Source: Maylandia zebra (Eukaryota; Chordata; Actinopteri; Cichliformes; Cichlidae). Taken from it: 64,000 bases of DNA. The position numbers and the translations under genes were made by a program. This document shows, piece by piece, positions 44,541 to 55,124 of this stretch. Under the pieces are notes generated by a model. It made no database searches. It saw only the letters and a list, made by a program, of their open reading frames with translations, and was not told where the DNA came from. The DNA lies in the NCBI RefSeq assembly GCF_041146795.1, contig NC_135177.1, positions 21,374,560-21,438,559 of the forward strand, in the 5' to 3' direction. Position 1 is the stretch's first letter; every line of letters starts with the position of its first letter.

Positions 44541-44867
44541 AAATGGAGCTCACGTTCATTTACTCACCCAGACAAGTTTCGAGGCATTTGGAGTTGATCA
44601 AAAAATTTTTTATATCATATAAAATCAACTTTTTCGAGCTTTTAAACACATTTTAATGTTATTTCCTTAGATTAAAAACCCTCCACAGTGGTTTTTGGCT
44701 TAATTCAGGCATTTCTTAGTTGTCTCAGTGAATCCTTTCCCCATAACCGTGGCTCAGCTCTCTCCTGCAAAACGACTGACTCGTAACATTGGGATTAAAA
44801 TTTCTTTCTAACAACTCCAAATACCTTGAAATTTGTCTGGGTGAGTAAATGAACGTTTTCCATTCTA
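44541..44867. mobile_element. Short inverted-repeat element (MITE) with 44-bp termini
   Basis: 44553-44596 (starting CGTTCATTTACTCACCCAGA) is the near-perfect reverse complement of 44812-44855, with about three mismatches over 44 bp. The core (about 215 bp) is AT-rich and non-coding. Similarity may extend a few bases outwards (AATGGA). Superfamily not assigned. Confidence 0.8.
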
Positions 44868-45989
44868 GAAATAAGACCACACTGAAAAAAAATGGAAGTT
44901 TTCCTTTAAATATTTAAGAGATTATCTAACCTGTTCTTTCAAGAAGAGACCTGGCCATCTGAGCTGCATTTCCTTGACCAAGGGCTGCATCTCCACAACT
45001 TCTTTCCTCCTGAGAGAGAATGTGATGTCCATCTTTTGGGTGATGAGTGCCATGTTCTTATCCCTCTTCATTTCATCTTCCAAAATGCATCTTTCATTTT
45101 CAAGAGACTCATTATTGTAGTTTTCTGGGGCATCAGGGATAAAGTTGACTTCACCTCGCTTTGGTTTCTTTAAGGAAAATCTATTTGTGCCACTGTCATC
45201 TTCTTCCCCTCTTTTTTTTCGATTGTCTGCAACTTCACTACATTCAGCTTGACTTAGCTTGGAACGGTAGTTGGCAAGCTTGAACTTAATGCTTGTTGCC
45301 CAACCATCATATCCTGTGCCATTGCCGGGCTCTTTGAGGCAGGGATGTTTTGAAACTAGCTCCTGGGCAACAGACGTTATTTCATTCTTGTCAGGGTAGG
45401 CTTTGATTGCAAACATTTCTTGTGCCAGCTTGTCTAGAACTTCCATCTTGATGTCTCTTGTTACACTTAAATTTGCCCCTGCTTTCTCATATACCTCGTT
45501 GCCCTTGCAAAGTTTTAACTCTACATCATAGGAAAAGGTTGGGCTAGGAAATGGATTTGGCCACTGAAGTGCTACGCATGTAGGTCTGGGTGGATGAGGA
45601 TGGGCTGAAAGAAGATGCTGAACTCACACTGGCTGTATCAATAGATGAGATGGTGCTATGATCAGATGGAGTCTGGTGGCGAGGCTGATGCATTTTCCTC
45701 CCAAATGAGGTGCAACACTGCCCGTCCAGCAGGTAGCTCATTAATATCCATCAGGTTGCAAAGTGCGTTCCCAAAATCTGGGTCTTCATATTGTATTGCA
45801 AAGTCACCTTCAAGTCCAAGCTTTGCTTGTAGTTCATCTTGAAGCTGCTTCACAGATTCTGGAACAGTGGACAGTTGGATTTTTCTGATAAGTTTTGGAC
45901 TGACGTGGACTCGCAATAACAGGGCCTGTGAAGACAAACCAAAAAAAGGGCACAATTCTAAATAATTAACGAATTCAAAGTAATCAACT

Positions 45990-46170
45990 GAAAACTATTT
46001 AAGAATAATACATACCATCACTTTCAATGCAGGAGGCACGTAACAGGTGTCACCATCAGTTGTCCAGCTACGCAGTATTCAGCTAAAGGGTGGTAATCAT
46101 TCAAATCTTCTGGGTCAAGTATTTCCAGATCTTTGTAGCTGCTGTCAAGCCGATCTGTAATGTTCCATAA
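45990..46170 (-). other. Possible coding fragment between the two minus-strand genes
   Basis: The minus strand can be read as DSSYKDLEILDPEDLNDYHP followed by LAEYCVAGQLMVTPVTCLL, ending at a GTATGT donor-like site. It resembles parts of the same multicopy fish gene group, but two frames are possible after about 46060 and I cannot place it in either neighbour. Confidence 0.3.
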
Positions 46171-46781
46171 ACCAAGAGGAGAGCTTTGTAGCAACAAATG
46201 ACACTTTCCCAGAGTCAGTTATTTATTGCAGTTATTTTATGAATTTTTCGAGATGTTCCTAAAGGGTTGCATATTTCAAAGTCGTCAATATACAAAGCTA
46301 AACTAATGCAAGTATCTTGCAATCCTAAAAGCTTGTTGTTTAAAAATACTGCCCATCTCTAAATGATCTGTAACCTTCACTAATTTCTTTATCAAATGCT
46401 AACTTTTCAAAGAAACTTTTCTCTTTCAATAAGTTCTCCAACACCTGGTTTACTGAGACATAAACAAATGTATTTCTAGTTCTCGCTTTGTAGGTGTACT
46501 CTTTAGGCTCACATACATGAAAATTATTCTTGAAATAAATATTTCTCTTGTAATCGGTAGATAATGCACCTTTTGGTTCTGTTGAGATAAATAATGGGTT
46601 GGTTTTGAAAAGTGCATCATTTAAAATTTTTATTACATCATCATCTGCCTCAATGTTCTGTTCAGCAAGCACCTCTTTGATTCTTTGAAATGAATGAACC
46701 TTAGAAAATTTTAAAATGTCACTAATTTCCTCAATAATTTCCTGCAAAGCCCTTTTAGAAACATGTAACAATGTTTGCATG

Positions 46782-48114
46782 TAGAGCAGGGCAATATGAC
46801 CAAAATATTTATCGTGATATAGATTTGAAAATTTGCGATAACGATATAATTGACACTAGACAAAATACTTTACAACTCCACAACTTTATTAGTGCAAAAA
46901 AACACATCAATGTATTTTCACTTAAACAAGCAGCTGTTTTTTTTTAAATCTGCATTAATATATATATAAAAATTTAACAGTGCAAATGCAAATTCCTTGC
47001 TGACAGTTTAACCAAAAGGCATTTCCAGTGGAAACTGGCCGACATATCCTCAGCTTAACCATGTATAACAGCCACGAAACTTAAAAAGAGGTTATATACA
47101 CACACACACACACACAATACGGTAATATTATGTTGAAGCACCGTACGTATCACTCCGCCGGGCTCCTCCCTCGTCATCATAAATAATGCTGTTCCAGGTT
47201 CAACATTGCAAGTGACCAATCACCTTCTCCTGACGTCATCCGCGACCTCGAAAAAAAAAGCAAACGCCTTCAAAAAAATCTACTTCACTTGCGAGAGGAG
47301 AAACCGCCTCTGTAAGGACAATATGTATAATGCTTACCGTTTATTAAAGTATCCTGAAATGCAAAGAATTCAAGTTCCTGAATGGGCGGACAGAAGCGGT
47401 TTCTCTTCTCGCAAGTGAAGTAGATTTTTTAAGGCAGTATTTTTCAAAGACACAAAAGGGGGACATCACAACAATGTCATTGGTCACTTGCAATGTTGAC
47501 CCTGGAACAACATTTATTATGATGATGTGGGAACAACACACAGACACGAGGATATCAGATCATCCCCTGCGGATGACAGCCGTACTGCTCCGACAATCCA
47601 TCAAGCGGTGTGGCTTCGTAGCTTAGCAAAGTCGTACTAAAACATTTGACAGATTTTCGAGCGCCGTGTACATAAACTCGTCTCGAGGTCAGTAAACAAC
47701 CAGAATTCATACATAAGGCACACGGGATTATAAGGGGCTCTGTTGATTTTCAGAAAAATCAAAGGATTGATTTTAAGTGTGCCGTATTTTCCAAACAACA
47801 TGGTAATAACGACGGCCCGCTAGCATGCTCTACCAAAAATAGTGCTTTGTTGTGTATCTGACGGACGAAAGCTAAACCAGTTCCACACCACTGAAGCTGC
47901 AGCATTTTTACAAACCAGTTCTGGTTCATCGTTTCATTCAACGATCCACTTTCACTCTTCTCATTCCCCGTCGGCTTTTTCACCATGTGCGTATGAAAAC
48001 AAAGGCACTGCGCATGCGCGTTTTACCCATATTCTATCGTGATATTTCATTTTCTTATCGTTGCCCAACATTACACCGGTATTACCGTGAACGGGATGAT
48101 ATGGCCCAGCCCTA
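46782..48114. mobile_element. hAT-type non-autonomous transposon, 1333 bp
   Basis: Perfect 8-bp target duplications TTTGCATG flank it (46774-46781 and 48115-48122), the hAT signature. The ends are inverted: TAGAGCAGGGCAATATGACC on the left; on the right the complement begins TAGGGCTGGGCCATATCATC. No transposase frame is present. It contains a CA microsatellite (about 47098-47116) and a nested foldback sequence. It lies within coding sequence of a minus-strand gene. Confidence 0.9.
47171..47528. repeat. Foldback (long inverted repeat) inside the hAT element
   Basis: Outer arms: 47171-47220 pairs with 47479-47528 (core CAACATTGCAAGTGACCAAT against its complement). Inner arms: 47272-47307 pairs with 47396-47430 (core CTACTTCACTTGCGAGAGGA against a near complement). 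A loop of about 90 nt is left. Transcribed, it would give a long imperfect hairpin. It is probably an older MITE inside the hAT element, or an internal palindrome of that family. Confidence 0.8.
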
Positions 48115-48569
48115 TTTGCATGCATAGAAAAAGTCTAGCTATTTTATGTTCAAGACATTGGTAATCTACAAACTCATTGTCCTCTTTATCACTTGATGCT
48201 ACACCTGAACCACTTGGTAATGTCTCTGACTCCTGAGAGGTATTTAAGGATTTATCAGGGGAGCTACTTTCACTAGGACATGCATTTGCATGAGAAATCA
48301 GTCTAATACAGTTTTTTATATCTTTTGAGTTTTTTGTGCTTTCTGCTTGTGTGTGACATAAAGGTTGATAAATTGTTGGTAACATAGTCACATTTTTGGA
48401 AAGGACAGGATACAGTCTGATGGGTTTTTAAGTGCCTTAAAATATGTGAAATAAATGTATGCTGTGAACAGTTTTCCTTAAATTCACAAAAAACACACAC
48501 ACAAAAAAATGTTGAGATCGCCTGCCTTTTCTTAGCCCTGTTGTGTGATCTGCTGAGGTGAGACTTCAA

Positions 48570-51175
48570 TGCCCTTCGTGTCCTAAATGAACAGACTCAG
48601 TCACTGTAAACACAGGGCAAATGAAATCCTCTTCTATGTCGTAGCTGGTGATGTCTTAAGAGTACTTCTTGGCTTGAACAGACAAAAGAGCAGAACTGGC
48701 ACTGCATACAAAAACTATAATGAGAAGAGAGGACAGTGTCAACAATTCAAAAGAAACCTAAATTAATCTCAAATTACCAAAGTTACATTACCTGATTATG
48801 TGTTTGGGGGCGGGGGGAGGCACCCCTGTTCTGATTCCTCTCCTTACCAACTCTTCGTCAGTCCCTCACAAATCAGGACAAGTAGTGGTCTGGAGTTGGC
48901 TTTTCATTCTCTAAATAAATAAAAATAGCAATTAGTTTTAAAATAAAATACCAGCTTCCTGACATTACTTAAGAATTTTTTTCTCCTGTCCTAATTGTTT
49001 TGACTAAAGTGAGCTGATTCTGCCTTGTAAAATGCCATGTAAAACAGTGTAAAACAAATAATTTACAAGATATACATTACATCAAATGTTTAATTTATTA
49101 TTAACAGATTGTATTCTACATGGAATGCACCAACAGTGTACTGGGATGTATTATGTATGCCAAGGATAATTGTGTGTGATTGGTTTTACAACTTAGAATG
49201 ACAAACATTGAATTGAAAGTATGAGTGGGATAAAACTCCTGAAGCATCTGTTTAAATTATCAGTGCATTTATTAATGATGCTCCATAAATAAACCAAAAC
49301 AATGTTTTGTGCATAACAAAAAGCTCACAATTGTGCGATCAAAATGTAAACTAAAAGATGCTGAGCATAATAACAAAGACAGATTTCGCAGCTGCTCTGT
49401 TTCCAAGTTCTACTGCGTGACTGACAGCCTGGAGTTTGAAATCCTCTTTGTAACCATGTCTCTTACAGGTGCCATTTATGGTCCTTATACACATAATATG
49501 GTAATATTACGTTGAAGCAGAGTATCACTCTGCGAGGCTCCTCGGTAGCCGTAATAATCCAACAATCAATCAAGCAGTGCAGCTTCATAGCTTAGCAAAG
49601 TCGTACCAAAACATTTTTGACAGATTTTTTTAAGCTGTGTACCACATAAAATTGGTTCGCGGTCAGTAAGCACAACCAGAATACATAAATAAGGCGCACT
49701 GTCTATTTTTGAGGAAACGAAAGGATTTTAGGCCGTGCGTCAAGGCGTTAGCCCGGTTAGCTCGTTAGAGCCGCCCAGCTCCACGCACGCGGTGATCCGC
49801 GGTAACTAGTTAACGGAGATTTGCCCCATTAATGCAGTTACGGCATTAACTTTACGCTGACAGTACTAAAATAGTAATCTTCAAATGTTTTCTTTTTACC
49901 GACCAGATCCTCTTTGATAGCTGCCGTGTCCATCTTGTTGCCTGCAGATGAAGCGATGGGGGAGGGGGAGTTGTGTTCAGTGAAGGAGAGAGCCGAGGTG
50001 GAGTAACGTTGCGTAGAGACAAAAGTGGACGAAAGAGAGGCAAACTTGCGGCTCCACAAGTATAATTATAATGTAACATAGACTACATCGATATAAACGA
50101 TATTGTTACATCTCATATCTCGTATAAAAATATATTTAGAAACTCTACATGTCGCCCAGTCCTAATCACTTGTTCATCTGTTTTGTTCCAGCTTCATTAC
50201 TGGATGCATAGTTCTAATGCATCTGTGTTTTTTAAGTTATTTAAAGCCTGTTTGATATGACTCTTGCAGACTCTAGTAGTTCGTATTTAATATTTACTGC
50301 TCTGTAGCTGCTTCTCTGATCTCCCTCCTGTTTGTGTGTTTGGTGGAGCTCGCTGGCCGTGAGGACTCCACCACCCCGTTCACACAGAAACTAAAGCATA
50401 CATTTTATTGGCTAACAGCGATTCGAACAAATTAGACGACATGGCAGCGGGCGCCCCCGAATTTTATTTTTAAATAGCAGCGGGGGGGTTGCAGCCGTTG
50501 GTCATGAGCGAGACAGCCTATTTTGTTTCGTTAGGTGGTATGGCGGCCACAGACTGCACTTCATGAAATACACATAGGGGGTGTCGCGGAGGCTTGTCAG
50601 ATATGAGCTCGCCTCTTTAGTAGCGTCGGATTTTCATTGTTTTGTGACATGGCATGTAGCTTGTGACATGGAATCTTAAATGATATAGTAAACCCATGAG
50701 CCACAAGGCTTCTTAGCCTAGAAAGTAATGCTATGCTAAGTTTCAGAAAAATACGAAGCACTTCAGTTGTGATATTTCTAAAATACAAATTGAGACTGTT
50801 CAAACATATACTGTCTGATATAATAAAAGAAACATTAATTGCCTTTAGAAAGTTGAGATGAACGATCTATCCAGCTCCTGGTATAAAAAGCCTCACGTTC
50901 TCATTAAGGCAGACGGCCAGGTGGCTTTCAGTCCTTGCAAAAGCGCAAAGTAGACCCCGTAGTATCCAAAAATATGAGATGCGCATGCGTGCTCAGGTAC
51001 AGAAAGGCGCCAAATGCTTCAAATCATGTAAAACTTGAATTCATTCATTTTGCCAGCAATAAATTTCATCTTCGACCAACTTTTGCTCTAAAACGTTAAA
51101 GGATTAGTTGAAACCCTTAATGTATTTGAGTTTATGGGGCAACTCAACTTTTATTGTTGAATTGTGAAAGAAATA
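48570..51175. other. Non-coding stretch with degraded repeats, no gene recognised
   Basis: 48570-49480 is AT-rich with no supported exon beyond a possible upstream piece of the minus-strand C2H2 gene. 49480-50163 holds a hAT-like fragment (annotated separately). 50280-50600 is GC-richer (GGTGGAGCTCGCTGGCC, CAGCGGGGGGGTTGCAG) and could be an old promoter. 50860-51175 leads to the left end of the ISL2EU element. Confidence 0.35.
49480..50163. mobile_element. Second, truncated hAT-like element
   Basis: 49495-49740 repeats parts of the 1333-bp hAT element (ATGGTAATATTACGTTGAAG, CATAGCTTAGCAAAGTCGTA, GGTCAGTAA). 50065-50163 ends in a hAT-like terminus (TGTCGCCCAGTCCTA). I find no matching left end, so it is truncated or rearranged. 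A short minus-strand frame near 49838-50059 (AIKEDLVGKKKT) may be a ZBED-type remnant. Confidence 0.5.
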
Positions 51176-51266
51176 ACTGTAAGCTCAACAATAGTTGGGT
51201 TGCGGTCACGTGGTTCTGATGACGTGCGGAGGCAGCGCGATTTTTGAGTGGAGGGCGGAAGTAAAC
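51176..51266 (+). repeat. Left terminal inverted repeat of the ISL2EU element
   Basis: ACTGTAAGCTCAACAATAGT and the bases to GGGCGGAAGTAAAC pair with 57388-57295 read on the minus strand (ACTGTAAAAAATCAAACTTG to GGTCGGAAGTGAAA) with mismatches and short gaps. The best block is GCGCGATTTTTGAGTGG against GCGCGAAATTTGACTGG. 51185-51202 also pairs with 51140-51160 to form a local hairpin. Confidence 0.7.
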
Positions 51267-54200
51267 ATGGAGGACACTGTGGAGAGTCAGGAGAGCAGCT
51301 ATTGTGCAACTTTAGACCCCGTTTCTCGGGAGAGATATAAACAGATAGTTAAAAAATATATCGGACGTGATCCGTATTCTTTGAAAATGTCCGAATACAC
51401 CACAGAAGTAAAGGATTTGCCTACTATCGAGGCTGTGGATATCACCAACTACTTGGTCCTCCAGACTTCTTACTACACTAGGCAGCAAATGAAAGCTTTC
51501 AAGAGTCTGGAGGCGTACAATTTTTTTGTCAGCGGGTGGGTCCACAACCTTGGAACAAAACGTCTCCGTGATGGATACAGTTTGGTGTTTGCAAGGGTGA
51601 GTGTTTGTTCTTATATTGCTTTATCTTAAACACGCTAACAGTTAGCGGTAGCGGCTTTAACGTCAACAAACATGCCACATCCTTAGGACTTCGTTAGAGT
51701 GACAGTTGTTTGTTTCAAGGTAAACCATTCTCAGCGGTCTAACGAGACACCTCTGAAGACTTGGGTAATTGCAAAGGAGGATGGAGAAGTGATTGCAGCT
51801 CATTGCAATTGTATGGCAGGGTTAGTAGCCTAATTAAGTAGGATGTTATTGCAATGAGAACACACACATACACACACACACACACACATATACGCATAGG
51901 GCACTGCTAGCATTTTGCAGGTGTACTTCAGTAGTAGTGGGGAGAGAGTGTTTTCTTTTAGCTAAGAATTCATCAGCTAAGAATTTGTGTGATTGCCTTA
52001 GATCCCTCATGACACTCAGATGCATTTTTCAGATAGAGGGTAGAACTATTCAGTCATGTCATCACCTAGATAATGATTTCTCTATAGGCTGTTGAGAAAG
52101 AGTTAATGAATAAACATGTTACTTCAAATAAAGTGCCATTGCACATTAGTATTAGTAAGCTATGCATCATCAAAATGTACTGTAAATATTGCATTTCATG
52201 TTAAAAAGATTATGTGCTCTATTTCCAGACTATCAGAATCATGCTCGCACGTTGGAGCTGTTCTTTTTGCAGTTGAAGCTGGGGTGAAAATGAGAGTGAC
52301 ATGCACATCAGAGCAGTGCAAGTGGCTGATGCCATCTCATGTTAAAAAGGTAAGCCAAAAAGCAAAATGTAGGATAAAGAATGTTATATTGGGACTTCAT
52401 GTGACAGTAGGATAAAATATCTTCCCCTATACTGCTACCTTGTCGTGGTGGGGAAGCTTGAGTGCCTCAATGACCCTGTAGGCTATACCGGCGGGGGCTT
52501 CAAGCTCCTGGTAGATCTAATCAAGCCAGGCAGGTTGCAGGTGAGGGGTCAGACAAAAGGCAGTACTTTAATAAATGAAGAGTTCTATTCCAAAACGCTA
52601 TAACAGCATTTAAAAGCCATTTCCTTTTTCATGACTAACATAACCATGACTGCAGAACCGTATACTGTATATCACACCCTTCTCATGCATGCCTCAACAC
52701 CCTAGCACTTGTTTTCTGCGCACACACACACCTGACTGCAGCACTTTATATATTCACATTTCTCATGCATTCCTCAATACTCACAACTCCTCACACCACA
52801 TTTTCATCAACATGGAACTGCTTACTTTCCACTCCTTTTATACCCAGCACATGGCACCTCCATCCCCACCCAACATACACACACACACTTCACTGCCAAC
52901 CAACCACTATACCCAGCCTAAAACACACATACTCACTCCACTGCCATCACTGTTCAATTTCGAATATTTTTGGAAACGAATATATAGCGTTTTGGAAAAG
53001 CGCTTTTTAAATTTTAATGATCTTCTTTGGCTTAATTTTTCCAGATTCCTGCTTGCCCAGTAACTCTGATTGACTTCTCTTCAGCAAAGTCAAAAAAACG
53101 AAAGCTTGAGTGTTCCATTGATGGCTGCACAAGTACACAAAAGGTTGGGAAATCACTTCCATGCCCAAGAGTGCAGAGAGATTCAGAGACATACTGTAGG
53201 TTTTTTGAGAGTTTAAGCAAAAACTGTCCAAGGAGTGCAGCACTGATGTCTAGGGAACCTTACCACAAAGAATTTGTCCCCCAGTCTAGCATGCTTCCTA
53301 AAACTGTGCCTGAGTACAGAACACCAGAGACACTGCAGCTCCCCCCCAAAGACCTTGAAGAGCTATGCCTGGACTTCCAGCTTGAAGAGCTCACCCTGTC
53401 CCAAGTCCAGGCTGTAGAGAGGGCGACTCGAAGTCAGAGTGCAAGCAGTATTTGGTTTAGGCAAAGAGCTGGACGCGTAACTGCCTCTAAGCTGAAACAA
53501 GTTCTTAAGACCAACCCCCAGCAACCATCAAAGAGCTTGATCAAGGCCATATGCTATCCAGAGGCATATAGGTTCACCACAGCTGCTACAAGGTATTTAG
53601 GGTTTGATGTAGGGTAAGGCAGAGTTAAGATTTGGGGTATGAAACTGTCCATAACTGTAACTAAAAAAGTGTTATGAAGATGGAGGTTAGTTATAGGCTT
53701 ATACGGCTAGGGTTATACAGGGTAAGAACTAAGTATAGTTTAGGGTAATGGCATATTGTATAATACATCACTTTACTGTTTTACACATCCAATACTAAGT
53801 AATAATTTCCTTTTCATGTTTGGCATGTGTACTGTTTATAGTTATGGATGCAAACATGAAGCACAAGCCAGAGGAGCATATGAGAAGCTTATGAGCCAGG
53901 AGCATGCAGGCTTCTCATGTATGGACAGCAGTCTCTGGCTGAACCCCAAGTGGCCATACATGGGGTCCTCCCCTGATGGGATAGTCACTTGTGACTGTCA
54001 TGGAACTGGCATCTGCGAGATTAAGGTATTGACTCTGTTGTAGTCAAGGCCATAGGTGTGACATCTTTCCATAAGAATCAGTGAACTGAGTAAAAATGCA
54101 GGAAATACCTTTTCTAATTTCTAATCTATTGTTCAATTAAGATAAGATGAGGCTTTATTGTCTGTGTCAAATAGACATTTGTTTTGGGCAATGAGAGATT

Positions 54201-54658
54201 ATGATAACACAGACCACACCCATCATCTTTGCTTCTTCACTGTTTCATCAGATAAATCTTGATTGTTGTTCTCATCACTGTGATTTTAGTGCCCACACTC
54301 TCAGAAAGATGCGGTCAACCTGCGCATGCGTGCTGGGGAGAAGGGCTTCTGCCTCATCAGTGACGGGGATAATGTCACACTGGACCCAACTCATGACTAC
54401 TATTACCAAATTCAGGCACAGCTTCACATTGCAAATGCAGAGTACTGTGACTTTGTTGTGTGGAACCGCAATGACATATTTGTTGAAAGGATTTTGCCTG
54501 ACCTTGAGTTTTGGGATGATGCGATTCCTAAAGTTGAGTGTTTTTTTTTAGAAACAGTATACTCCCAGAAATACTGGGACAGCAAGTTACAAACATACAT
54601 GTGTAATGTGATAAAAGGACGACAACATAATGACATTTTGAATATTGTTATGACCTGA
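51267..54658 (+). CDS. SWIM zinc finger / YqaJ-type nuclease of the transposon
   Basis: Six exons (51267-51596, 51720-51820, 52229-52349, 53045-53592, 53842-54025, 54290-54658) join in phase to 1653 bp, 550 residues. The SWIM finger spans exons 2 and 3 (CNCMAG, then SCSH). The C-terminal half is a lambda-exonuclease/YqaJ-like fold: [20 protein letters not shown], the acidic SSPDGIV, CEIKV giving the E-x-K pair, and [19 protein letters not shown]. All expected catalytic residues are visible. In ISL2EU elements this protein is thought to assist transposition or repair of the ends; its exact role is not established to my knowledge. I chose ATG 51267 because it follows the terminal repeat and starts MEDTVES; an in-frame upstream ATG-like start lies inside that repeat. 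Confidence 0.87.
52430..52565 (+). repeat. Dispersed repeat fragment in intron 3 of the YqaJ gene
   Basis: CTGCTACCTTGTCGTGGTGG, GGGGAAGCTTGAGTGCCTCA and CAAGCTCCTGGTAGATCTAA match a widespread fish repeat that I associate with the 5' part of RTE/Rex-like LINEs. Too short and diverged to classify firmly. Confidence 0.45.
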
Positions 54659-55124
54659 TGGTAGTCATTATGAGTTCTGGCTATTGTATTTGCTCTGACG
54701 TAGCATTAGAGCACAAATTGTCATTTAATTTTATTGTACATTTAATTGTGTCATTTAAGTGTTGTGTAACACTACACAATGATTAAATGCTATTGAGGCA
54801 GCATAATAATACATTGGTGGTTTATTTACAAGATTAGACTTTTAAACAAATAAACAAAATAGATTGCAATCCATCTCACAGTATAATACTGTACAAACTG
54901 CCAGCACAATATGACAGTTGGAGAAAAATATTTCATTTGAAAACATTTACAGACTAATCAGGAGTCAGGACTTAGGTACTACTATTACTCTACCCTGTTC
55001 TACTTATCACCAGAGCCAAGCAGCAGATACTGGACACTACTCTTCCTCTCCACCCCCGTCTGTGAGCCGTGACAGTGACAAGACATTTAATTTTTTTTAA
55101 CTGATTGATTACCACCCACCCCCC
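54659..55124. other. Spacer between the convergent transposon genes
   Basis: AT-rich, with no ORF of note. It should hold the two polyadenylation sites; AATAAA-like hexamers occur on both strands, for example AAATAAACAAAATAG near 54849. Confidence 0.4.

Larger units (their letters stand above)
42390..45925 (-). pseudogene. SAMD3-like multicopy fish gene, decayed
   Basis: Exon candidates on the minus strand are 45925-44931, 43465-43310, about 42903-42810 and 42710-42390. The N-terminal part (LLLRVHVSPKLIRKIQL, GDFAIQYEDPDFGNALCNL) is a PB1-like domain. Next comes a charged middle (SVAQELVSKHPCL, GWATSIKFKLANYRSKL, LKKPKRGEVNF) and then the C-terminal signature VGILTVLED, LPTAFAYLFGLLYGLNMDFP. 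This is the architecture of the very numerous fish 'SAMD3-like' proteins. The frame changes between about 45660 and 45500 within a single exon, and exon 42903-42810 also seems shifted (GLPIFVRDDETKLFLTCL reads in a different frame from its start). I conclude it is broken. Two younger elements sit in its first intron. Confidence 0.65.
46340..48569 (-). pseudogene. C2H2/uncharacterised multicopy fish gene, frameshifted and split by a hAT element
   Basis: The minus strand reads C2H2-like fingers (CVFCEFKENCSQHTFISHIL..H, CPFQKCDYVTNNLSTFMSH) at 48569-48310, then a Ser/Glu-rich linker in a different frame (48391-48123). After the hAT insertion it continues with LHVSKRALQEIIEEISD and an acidic region to a stop at 46340. 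The first frame change means one indel. The insertion sits between the codons for LC and MQ; apart from the element and one target copy, the flanking frames are continuous. The family is common in fish genomes, often near SAMD3-like genes. Function unknown. Confidence 0.6.
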
